Positions 1 through 6,168 of a stretch of DNA of 12,478 bases are shown here, piece by piece. The notes under the pieces are model-generated. The model made no database searches. It was not told where the DNA came from and was given only the letters and a program-made list of their open reading frames with translations. How positions within the stretch are numbered: the stretch's first letter is position 1; each line of letters begins with the position of its first letter. Source of the stretch: an uncultured Actinomycetes bacterium. GTDB taxonomy: Bacteria > Actinomycetota > Actinomycetes > Nanopelagicales > Nanopelagicaceae. Location of the stretch: contig CAIUHB010000004.1 of NCBI GenBank assembly GCA_903898855.1, forward strand, positions 1 through 12,478. The letters run 5' to 3'. Made by a program: the position numbers and the translations under genes.

Positions 1-194
1 GCAGCAGTCTCTTGCGCGCGTTGTAATGGTGAGGCATGAATTGCGCCTACTGGAAGATTGGTGCTCCATGCAGCAACCGCTTTCGCCATCTCCTGACCGC
101 GCGCAGAAAGTCGCCAACCAGGTTGGCGGCCGTAAAGGATTTTTTCAGGGTTCTCTACCTCGCCATGACGCAGAACGTGAACGGTAGAAGCCAT
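1..194 (-). CDS. Histidine phosphatase family protein (phosphoglycerate-mutase-like), N-terminal part
   Basis: The reverse strand opens with ATG at 194 and stays open for 64 codons to the window edge, so only the N-terminus is present. It shows the phosphohistidine motif LRHGE (residues 8-12; the His of RHG is the phospho-acceptor in this superfamily), then YGR-PG and LSARG, and ASPLQRAQETA (residues 54-64), the usual second motif with the phosphate-binding Arg. This pattern resembles the actinobacterial phosphoglycerate-mutase-like proteins such as M. tuberculosis Rv0525. The substrate cannot be read from the sequence; broad small-molecule phosphatases are common in the family. No Shine-Dalgarno sequence precedes the ATG, but a TATGCT hexamer sits at the spacing expected for a leaderless transcript. 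The gene diverges from the HAD gene across 39 bp. The family call is firm and the function is open. Confidence 0.9.
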   Translation of the reverse strand, partial: MASTVHVLRHGEVENPEKILYGRQPGWRLSARGQEMAKAVAAWSTNLPVGAIHASPLQRAQETA

Positions 195-200
195 AAGAGA

Positions 201-206
201 AGCATA
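201..206 (-). promoter_or_regulatory. Probable -10 element, leaderless promoter of the histidine phosphatase gene
   Basis: On the reverse strand TATGCT ends at 201, seven nucleotides before the A of the ATG at 194. Sigma-70-type -10 hexamers end at -7, so transcription would begin at the start codon itself. I see no convincing -35 element and no Shine-Dalgarno sequence. The same spacing recurs at four other genes in the window. Confidence 0.5.
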
Positions 207-221
207 TCTGCGCTTAGGAAC

Positions 222-227
222 TAGGGT
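222..227 (+). promoter_or_regulatory. Probable -10 element, leaderless promoter of the HAD-helicase operon
   Basis: TAGGGT ends at 227, exactly seven nucleotides before the ATG at 234, and no Shine-Dalgarno-like sequence lies between. This fits a leaderless transcript. It lies back to back with the TATGCT element of the divergent gene, so the 39-bp spacer appears to hold both promoters. No clear -35 element is visible. Confidence 0.45.
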
Positions 228-233
228 TATCCC

Positions 234-1004
234 ATGACGGGGGCCACAAAGAAGGTCGCTTTCTTCGATCTCGACAACACAATATTGCGAGGCTCCTCGC
301 TCTATTTTCTTGGCCGCGGGATGTATCGAAGGGGCTACTTCAGCAAGCACGATATCGCCAACTTTATGTTGGCCAATATGCGCTTTCGCCTTCGCGGAGA
401 AATTGGAGTGGAACTCGATAAGTTCCAAGGCGCCGCTCAGGCTTTTATCGCAGGTCACAAAGTTGATGAACTTCAAGATTTAGCTGCCGAGGTTTATAGC
501 CGATATGTCTCACCATCACTCTGGCAAGGAACCATTGAAATTGCTAACGCTCATTTGGCAGATGGCGTTGAGGTATGGCTCGTAACGGCTACTCCTACCG
601 AGTTTGCTTGTTATGTCGCTGAGAAACTTGGTTTCACCGGCGCCCTTGGAACACAAGCTGAAATTAAAGATGGCATTTACACCGGAAAGTTAATTGGTAA
701 AGTTCTCCACGGTAAAGAGAAGGCGCTAGCAGTTCGAGTGCTCGCCGAGAAGAATGGATTTGATCTGCCAAACTCATTTGCTTACTCCGATAGCCACCAT
801 GACATTCCACTTCTAGAGGCGGTCGGAAATCCTCGCGCGATAAATCCAGATACTTTGCTTCAGCTTCGAGCTCATAAGAGCCATTGGCCAATTCATGATT
901 TCCGTAGAGCAAGGCGGATCAAGGCCTTCTTCGCACCAATCGGAGCGCGCGGCCTTGAACTGGCTGCTGCAATTGCCCCCAGAAAGCGTGGTCGCAGCAC
1001 CTAA
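234..1004 (+). CDS. HAD-IB family phosphatase (SerB-like)
   Basis: This 256-residue cytoplasmic protein carries all four HAD motifs. Motif I is FFDLDNT, with the nucleophile Asp12 and acid/base Asp14. Motif II is WLVTATP, around Thr118. The motif III lysine lies in HGKEKA (Lys161 or Lys163). Motif IV is YSDSHHD, with metal-binding Asp186 and Asp190, followed by LEAVGNPRAINPD, typical of subfamily IB. Members hydrolyse phosphomonoesters with Mg2+ through an aspartyl-phosphate. Phosphoserine is one known substrate, but many members are not SerB, so I do not assign it. The tail (about residues 225-256) is strongly basic, with no clear membrane segment. In M. tuberculosis a relative (SerB1, Rv0505c) lies near proC and a glutaredoxin-like gene, and both types occur in this window. 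It is probably the first gene of the rightward block, 26 bp before the next gene. Confidence 0.9.
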   Translation: MTGATKKVAFFDLDNTILRGSSLYFLGRGMYRRGYFSKHDIANFMLANMRFRLRGEIGVELDKFQGAAQAFIAGHKVDELQDLAAEVYSRYVSPSLWQGTIEIANAHLADGVEVWLVTATPTEFACYVAEKLGFTGALGTQAEIKDGIYTGKLIGKVLHGKEKALAVRVLAEKNGFDLPNSFAYSDSHHDIPLLEAVGNPRAINPDTLLQLRAHKSHWPIHDFRRARRIKAFFAPIGARGLELAAAIAPRKRGRST

Positions 1005-1018
1005 GAAAACATCGGTAA

Positions 1019-1024
1019 AGTAGG
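1019..1024 (+). promoter_or_regulatory. Weak Shine-Dalgarno-like site before the XPB-partner gene
   Basis: AGTAGG, a five-of-six match to AGGAGG, ends six nucleotides before the ATG at 1031 and supports that start. A TAAAGT hexamer at 1016-1021 overlaps it and could be a -10 element giving a very short leader. The two readings cannot be separated from sequence alone. Confidence 0.35.
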
Positions 1025-1030
1025 CCAGTT

Positions 1031-3193
1031 ATGTCGACGACCTCCTTTGCAGATGAGCTTCGATCTAGAGGCGATGCCCAGATCCAAAAGCTCTTTGAGT
1101 TGCGTCCAGATTTAGTTACTCCCCTGCCGTCAGATTTTTCAGCGCTGGCAGCTCGCGCCAACTCCACTCCGAGTTTGATTCGCGCCTTGGAGTCGCTCAA
1201 TAAATGGCAGCTCGATCTCATTACGGCGATGTGCGTTCTAGATGAACCTTTTGCTAAATCTGAACTCTTAGCAGTGACTGACAAGAGTGCTGCAACTGAG
1301 TTGGACGCCTTGCTCTCGCGTGGACTTATTTATGAAGATGGCAAGAAGTATCGAGTCGTTGGGAATCTTCGTAATCTCATCGGTGATGAGCCAGCCGGCC
1401 TCGGACCAAAGCTGCCCCAAAACCTAAAGGTAAATTTTGAACTTCTAAAGAAAGCTCCAGAGGGAGCAACTGCAATTCTCGATCGCTTGCTGTGGGGTCC
1501 ACCGCGCGGTGAAATTGGAAACCTCAGCAAACCTACGCCGGCAATTGCTTGGCTCCTTGAACATCACTTTCTTTTGGCTATGGATTCCAAGACCGTTGTA
1601 TTGCCGCGCGAAGTCGCGCTTCAACTTCGAAATGGAAAAGTTATCAAGGAGCTTGTTTCTAGCGCTCCAGTTTTAACTGGCACTGCCCGTAAGCAGAAAG
1701 AGATTGATCGCGCTGCGATTGCAAATGTCTCGACTTTCTTGCGCTGGTGCGAAGAGCTGGCGCACAACTGGTCAGATGAACCACCAACCGCGCTTCGCTC
1801 CGGTGGACTGGGCGTGCGAGATCTCAAGCGAACTGCGGAACATTTAGGCGTCGATGAAAATTGTGCCGCCTTCGTCGCCGAACTTCTCTATGTAAACGGA
1901 TTGATAGTTATCGATACTGATGACCAATTACTTCCCACCAACGCCTTTGATATCTGGCTAACTCGCGAACTGGAAGAGCGGTGGCATGGGCTTGTCTCGC
2001 TCTGGATCGAAACATCTCGAGTCAGCGGCCTAGTAGGAAAGGTGGAGAGCAAGAACGTTGCACCACTTGGCCCAGAGCTAGATCGCGCAGGAGTCTCTTC
2101 GCTTCGCCGCAGCGTTCTTAAGTTGCTGCAAGAAAATCCAGAGCTAGATCCCAATAAGGAAGCTTTCTCATCGGTGATTAAGTGGCTTGCTCCGCAAAGG
2201 TTCAATCAAGATTATGTGGAGTGGACTTTGCGCGAGGCTGAGTGGCTTGGCTTAACTGGTCAAGGCGCAATCTCCACCTTTGGCGCATCACTACTTTCCG
2301 GTGGCGAAGAATTGGGACTACAAGAAGCACTACCTAAACCCGTTGATCACATTTTGATTCAAGCCGATAACAGCGCCGTTGCACCTGGCCCGCTTACTTT
2401 AGAAATCGCAAATATGATTGGAACCATTGCCGATATCGAAAGTCGCGGTGGCGCAACTGTCTATCGCTTTAGTGAGGCATCGATTCGCCGTGGCCTGGAT
2501 CATGGAAAAACTGGCGAAGCGATAAAAGAATTCTTGAAGAAGACATCAAAGACGCCAATTCCTCAGCCACTTGAATATCTCATCGCTGATGTAGCGAAAC
2601 GTCATGGAAAATTACGTATCGGTACCTCAAATACATACCTGCGTTGCGAAGATGAGGGTTTGATTGCTCAAATTTTGCACGACACTTCACTAGATCATCT
2701 ACGTATGCGCAAACTTGCACCGCAAGTACTGATCACTGATGTCGAAATTAATGAAGCGATGACTGCTATTCGCGAAGCGGGATATATGCCAGCTGGCGAG
2801 AACAGCACCGGTATTTTGATTTCAGCGCCGACGGTTCGTCGCGCAAAATCCCGACCAAAGCCACCTCGAATCTTGAGTGATTTTGGTACTCCAACCGAGA
2901 CCGTACTTTCATCTGCAGTACGCGCACTTCGTGCTGGCGAACGTGCGACTTCGCATAAGCCACGCGATGTACCTCGCACGACCGCCAACCAAACGCTGGA
3001 CTTGCTGCATCAATACATCGAAGAGCAAGCCACCTTGACCATCGGTTATGCCGATACCAACGGCGGCGTCTCCAATCGAGTCATTGAGCCGCTCTCCATC
3101 TCACTTGGCACGCTCTTGGCCAAAGACCATACGACCGGCGAAGTTCAAACCTTTAGAATTCCAAGAATTACCGGCGTAAGTACTGCGGAATAA
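1031..3193 (+). CDS. Helicase-associated protein, XPB partner (Helicase_C_3-type domain, WYL-like C-terminus)
   Basis: This 720-residue protein resembles the actinobacterial protein encoded beside the XPB helicase (M. tuberculosis Rv0862c next to Rv0861c). Its start (residues 1-70: FELRPDLVTPLPSDFSALAA, then a helical NKWQLDLITAM segment) is typical of that family and looks like winged-helix material. Residues about 438-550, starting HILIQADNSAVAPGPL, match the XPB/Ssl2-like N-terminal module (Helicase_C_3). The same module recognisably occurs at the N-terminus of the helicase encoded 1 kb downstream. Residues about 655-720 (TLTIGYADTNGG, RVIEPLSISLG, FRIPRITGV) look like a WYL-type beta domain, a fold often tied to ligand or nucleic-acid sensing. 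There are no Walker motifs, so it is not itself an ATPase. An accessory or regulatory role with XPB in DNA repair is inferred from context; the biochemistry is unknown. Confidence 0.85.
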   Translation: MSTTSFADELRSRGDAQIQKLFELRPDLVTPLPSDFSALAARANSTPSLIRALESLNKWQLDLITAMCVLDEPFAKSELLAVTDKSAATELDALLSRGLIYEDGKKYRVVGNLRNLIGDEPAGLGPKLPQNLKVNFELLKKAPEGATAILDRLLWGPPRGEIGNLSKPTPAIAWLLEHHFLLAMDSKTVVLPREVALQLRNGKVIKELVSSAPVLTGTARKQKEIDRAAIANVSTFLRWCEELAHNWSDEPPTALRSGGLGVRDLKRTAEHLGVDENCAAFVAELLYVNGLIVIDTDDQLLPTNAFDIWLTRELEERWHGLVSLWIETSRVSGLVGKVESKNVAPLGPELDRAGVSSLRRSVLKLLQENPELDPNKEAFSSVIKWLAPQRFNQDYVEWTLREAEWLGLTGQGAISTFGASLLSGGEELGLQEALPKPVDHILIQADNSAVAPGPLTLEIANMIGTIADIESRGGATVYRFSEASIRRGLDHGKTGEAIKEFLKKTSKTPIPQPLEYLIADVAKRHGKLRIGTSNTYLRCEDEGLIAQILHDTSLDHLRMRKLAPQVLITDVEINEAMTAIREAGYMPAGENSTGILISAPTVRRAKSRPKPPRILSDFGTPTETVLSSAVRALRAGERATSHKPRDVPRTTANQTLDLLHQYIEEQATLTIGYADTNGGVSNRVIEPLSISLGTLLAKDHTTGEVQTFRIPRITGVSTAE

Positions 3194-3207
3194 GAGAGAA
3201 TTAATAG

Positions 3208-4281
3208 ATGAATTTTGAGTCAGATCTCAAAGCCCTCGTTGAGTGCCAATCTCCGAGCGAGGATTTGGCAGCCTGCCGGGAAGTTGTTTTACTCGCTGCA
3301 GATATTTCAGAGCGAGTTTTAGGAAGCAAGGCTGAAGTAATTGAAGAGGGCGGCCGTCCGGTTTTTTGGTGGGGCAGCAAGAACCCTTCGGTAATTCTCT
3401 TAGCTCACCTTGATACCGTCTGGCCAAAGGACTCGTTCACTCCACTCTGGAGCATCGACGGAGATATCGCGCGCGGACCAGGAATTTTCGATATGAAGGC
3501 CGGATTCCTTCAAGCAATGTACGCACTTGCCGAAATCTCCAATAAAGATTCAATCGCGCTTATTGCAACCACTGATGAAGAGGTCGGTAGTCAAAGCTCT
3601 CGCGCAATGATCGAACGAATTTCTAAGAGCGCAAAGGCAGTACTAGTGCTGGAAGCTTCGCTCAACGGCCAAGCTAAGACCGGTCGTAAAGGCACCGCGA
3701 TGTATCGCATCTTGATTCATGGCCGAGCATCACATGCTGGACTTGAACCAGAGAAGGGCATCAATTCCACAACTGAGATTGCTCAAATAGTTGCGCAAGT
3801 TCTCGCACTTGAGAATTCACAATTGGGCACTACCGTCGTTCCCACAACTATGCACTCAGGCACGACCACAAATACCGTTCCAGCGCTAGCCGCTCTTGAT
3901 ATTGATGTTCGCTCCTTCTCCAAGAACGAACTTGAGCGAGTGGATGCATCAGTTCGAAAACTTCGTGCATCACACCCCGAAGCTCGCATTGAAATCGAAG
4001 GCAAGATTAATCGCCCACCACTTGAGAGCAACTCGACTATGGCGCTCTATGAAGTACTCGAGCGAGTTGCTAAGGATTTAGGCATGACACCTATCGGACA
4101 TGCTGCAGTTGGCGGCGCCAGTGATGGCAACTTCGCTGCCGCTGCCGGCGCACCTACTCTGGATGGGCTTGGCGCTGTCGGAGATGGCGCACATGCACCC
4201 CATGAACACATCTTGTTATCTACTATTCCAAATCGGATCGCACTACTAACTGGCTTACTAAAGGAACTAACTCGTGAGTGA
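3208..4281 (+). CDS. M20-family zinc metallopeptidase, carboxypeptidase G2-like
   Basis: This 357-residue protein has no signal peptide and is probably cytoplasmic. The M20 dinuclear zinc site is complete: HLDTVWP (His67, with Asp69 positioning it), the bridging Asp95 in GPGIFDMKAG, TTDEEVGS with catalytic Glu124 and ligand Glu125, Glu149 in VLEAS, and a C-terminal His in DGAHAPH (most likely His329). GRASHAG (His176) marks the dimerisation lid that completes the active site in this family. The HLDTVWP and GPGIFDMKAG motifs favour the CPG2-like glutamate carboxypeptidase branch over DapE or ArgE. The expected activity is removal of a C-terminal amino acid or deacylation of an N-acyl amino acid; the substrate is unknown. 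The gene begins 14 bp after the XPB partner, preceded by purine-rich AAGAGAGAA, and overlaps the helicase gene by 8 bp. It is therefore probably co-transcribed with both, an unexpected companion for a helicase. Confidence 0.92.
   Translation: MNFESDLKALVECQSPSEDLAACREVVLLAADISERVLGSKAEVIEEGGRPVFWWGSKNPSVILLAHLDTVWPKDSFTPLWSIDGDIARGPGIFDMKAGFLQAMYALAEISNKDSIALIATTDEEVGSQSSRAMIERISKSAKAVLVLEASLNGQAKTGRKGTAMYRILIHGRASHAGLEPEKGINSTTEIAQIVAQVLALENSQLGTTVVPTTMHSGTTTNTVPALAALDIDVRSFSKNELERVDASVRKLRASHPEARIEIEGKINRPPLESNSTMALYEVLERVAKDLGMTPIGHAAVGGASDGNFAAAAGAPTLDGLGAVGDGAHAPHEHILLSTIPNRIALLTGLLKELTRE
4260..4265 (+). promoter_or_regulatory. Shine-Dalgarno site fixing the GTG start of the XPB gene
   Basis: AAAGGA lies inside the end of the M20 gene, eight nucleotides before the GTG at 4274. 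It supports this GTG and suggests that the helicase is translated by reinitiation or coupling across the 8-bp gene overlap. Confidence 0.65.
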
Positions 4282-5917
4282 TGGTCCATTAATTGTTCAA
4301 AGCGATAAGACCCTTCTGCTCGATGTAGATCACTTGCTTGCCGATGATTGTCGCCGCGCGATTGCATCTTTCGCCGAACTTGAGAAGTCACCAGAACATA
4401 TTCATACCTATCGCTTAACTCCGCTAGGACTCTGGAACGCTCGCGCTGCCGGTCAAGATGCTGAGACAGTTATTGATGTATTACTGAAGTACTCTCGCTA
4501 TGCCGTTCCACATGCTCTTTTGGTGGATATCGCAGACACCATGTCGCGTTATGGTCGCCTTCGCTTAGAAGCGCATCCAGTTCATGGACTTGTCCTTGTT
4601 TCCAATGACCCAGCAGTCCTCAAGGAAGTAACCCGCGGCAAGAAGGTCGCTCCGATGCTTGGCCTCCAACTCGATGAAGAGACCATCGTGGTGCACCCAG
4701 GACAACGCGGTTTTCTTAAGCAAGCGCTACTCAAACTTGGTTGGCCGGCGGAAGATTTCGCAGGTTACGTTGATGGCGAACATCATGAGATTGATTTAGT
4801 TCAAGAGGGTTGGCAGATTCGTAAGTATCAAGAACTTGCGGCTGAAGGATTCTGGCATGGTGGCTCCGGTGTAGTTGTACTTCCTTGTGGCGCCGGAAAG
4901 ACAATTGTTGGCGCAGCTGCGATGGCACATGCAAAAGCCACAACTTTAATTTTGGTTACCAATACCGTTGCTGCACGCCAATGGCGCGATGAACTTCTCA
5001 AGCGCACCACACTTCACGAAGATGAGATTGGTGAGTATTCCGGTGCGAAGAAAGAGATTCGCCCAGTCACTATTGCTACTTACCAAGTTATGACCACAAA
5101 GAAGCAGGGCATGTATGCCCACTTAGATCTCTTTGATGCCATTGACTGGGGCCTGATTATTTATGACGAAGTACATCTACTTCCTGCGCCAATCTTTCGT
5201 TTTACGGCCGATATTCAATCTCGCCGTCGCCTTGGTTTAACCGCCACCCTCGTGCGGGAAGATGGAATGGAGGGCGAGGTCTTCTCGCTCATCGGTCCAA
5301 AACGTTTTGATGTGCCATGGCGTGAAATCGAGGCACAGGGATATATCGCCCCAGCTGATTGCGTTGAAGTTCGCGTGACGCTGACCGATGCCGAGCGCTT
5401 GGCTTACGCAACTGCTGAACCAGAAGAGCGCTATCGCTTCTGCGCAACAACCCAAACCAAGTTACGAGTAGCAGTTGAACTCGCCAAGAAGCATGAGGGT
5501 GAACAAGTTTTAGTAATCGGCCAATATCTAGATCAGCTCGATGCCATTGGTGAAGCAATCGGCGCACCAGTTATCAAGGGTGATACGCCAATTAAAGAAC
5601 GCGAACGCCTCTTTGGAATGTATCGAACTGGCGAGATTACTTGCTTAGTAGTTTCTAAAGTCGCAAACTTTTCGATTGACTTGCCAGAGGCAACCATTGC
5701 GATTCAAGTATCCGGAACATTTGGTTCGCGCCAAGAAGAGGCACAACGGTTGGGTCGAGTATTACGACCAAAGGCTGATGGTCGAGGTGCCCGCTTCTAT
5801 TCCGTAGTTGCTCGCGATACCGTTGATCAAGATTTTGCTCAAAATCGCCAGCGCTTCCTGGCCGAGCAAGGTTATGCCTATCGAATTATTGATGCAGACG
5901 AGATATTGAATTCTTAA
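4274..5917 (+). CDS. xpb: DNA repair helicase XPB (SF2, ERCC3-like)
   Basis: This 547-residue superfamily 2 helicase is of the bacterial XPB type (M. tuberculosis Rv0861c). Residues 5-118 form the XPB/Ssl2-like N-terminal module (PLIVQSDKTLLLDVDH, then HIHTYRLTPLGLW and IADTMSRYGRLRL). The helicase core follows: a Q-like segment (IRKYQ), Walker A PCGAGKT (about 204-210), Walker B DEVH (about 298-301), motif III LTATLVREDG (about 322-331), which holds the RED motif characteristic of XPB, and motif VI QRLGRVLRPK (about 491-500) with its arginine finger. XPB unwinds DNA 3' to 5' using ATP in nucleotide excision repair and transcription in eukaryotes and archaea; bacterial XPBs are active helicases whose repair role is less clear. 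All core motifs are intact. The gene starts with GTG, overlaps the M20 gene by 8 bp, and ends overlapping the convergent glutaredoxin-like gene by 32 bp. Confidence 0.96.
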   Translation: MSDGPLIVQSDKTLLLDVDHLLADDCRRAIASFAELEKSPEHIHTYRLTPLGLWNARAAGQDAETVIDVLLKYSRYAVPHALLVDIADTMSRYGRLRLEAHPVHGLVLVSNDPAVLKEVTRGKKVAPMLGLQLDEETIVVHPGQRGFLKQALLKLGWPAEDFAGYVDGEHHEIDLVQEGWQIRKYQELAAEGFWHGGSGVVVLPCGAGKTIVGAAAMAHAKATTLILVTNTVAARQWRDELLKRTTLHEDEIGEYSGAKKEIRPVTIATYQVMTTKKQGMYAHLDLFDAIDWGLIIYDEVHLLPAPIFRFTADIQSRRRLGLTATLVREDGMEGEVFSLIGPKRFDVPWREIEAQGYIAPADCVEVRVTLTDAERLAYATAEPEERYRFCATTQTKLRVAVELAKKHEGEQVLVIGQYLDQLDAIGEAIGAPVIKGDTPIKERERLFGMYRTGEITCLVVSKVANFSIDLPEATIAIQVSGTFGSRQEEAQRLGRVLRPKADGRGARFYSVVARDTVDQDFAQNRQRFLAEQGYAYRIIDADEILNS

Positions 5918-6134
5918 ATCTCTCGGGGTCTACTCGAAAGAAGTCGTGCATCGCGCCATTAATCAGAATGACCGGAACTTGTTCGCCGTATTGTCGTTCC
6001 AGCTCCAGATCACCATCGATCAATTTCTTCTCGAGCTCAAACTCAATTTCACTCTGTAATCCGTGAAGGGTCTCCAGGGCTACATCGCAAAGGTGGCAGG
6101 TGCTGCGCGAATAGACGGTGACTAAAGGCTTCAT
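5886..6134 (-). CDS. Glutaredoxin-like thioredoxin-fold protein (DUF836 type)
   Basis: This 82-residue cytoplasmic protein begins with a beta strand, VTVYSRSTCHLCD, which carries a CxxC redox pair at Cys13 and Cys16. QVPVILING follows with the cis-proline (Pro54) that shapes thioredoxin-fold active sites. Length and motifs match the short glutaredoxin-like DUF836 proteins found in actinobacteria (for example M. tuberculosis Rv0508). A thiol-disulfide exchange role is expected from the fold; the partner is unknown. A good Shine-Dalgarno sequence (GAGAGGA, 8-nt spacer) supports the ATG at 6134. The last 32 bp are antisense to the end of the XPB gene, leaving no room for a conventional terminator between them. 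No clear promoter is visible upstream, and the metalloprotease gene diverges 34 bp away. Confidence 0.88.
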   Translation of the reverse strand: MKPLVTVYSRSTCHLCDVALETLHGLQSEIEFELEKKLIDGDLELERQYGEQVPVILINGAMHDFFRVDPERFKNSISRLHQ

Positions 6135-6142
6135 GGCAGCAA

Positions 6143-6149
6143 TCCTCTC
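6143..6149 (-). promoter_or_regulatory. Shine-Dalgarno site of the glutaredoxin-like gene
   Basis: On the reverse strand GAGAGGA ends eight nucleotides before the ATG at 6134. This is the clearest ribosome-binding site of any gene at the head of a transcription unit in the window, in contrast to the other such genes, which appear leaderless. Confidence 0.65.
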
Positions 6150-6153
6150 AGAC

Positions 6154-6162
6154 TGCTAAGTT
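6154..6162 (+). promoter_or_regulatory. Extended -10 promoter of the secreted metalloprotease gene
   Basis: TGC-TAAGTT is an extended -10 element (TGn followed by TANNNT). The hexamer ends at 6162, exactly seven nucleotides before the GTG at 6169, so transcription should begin at that GTG. The in-frame TTG at 6163 would then lie upstream of the transcript start. No -35 element is evident, as is common when an extended -10 is present. Confidence 0.55.
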
Positions 6163-6168
6163 TTGTGT

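Noticed and set aside
36..224. Forward 62-codon open frame at the left edge
   Set aside because: It lies over the histidine phosphatase gene on the other strand, whose RHG and SPLQRA motifs make that strand the coding one.
5915..5960. Rho-independent terminator after the XPB gene
   Set aside because: No stable GC stem followed by a T run is present on either strand, and the convergent gene occupies the space.
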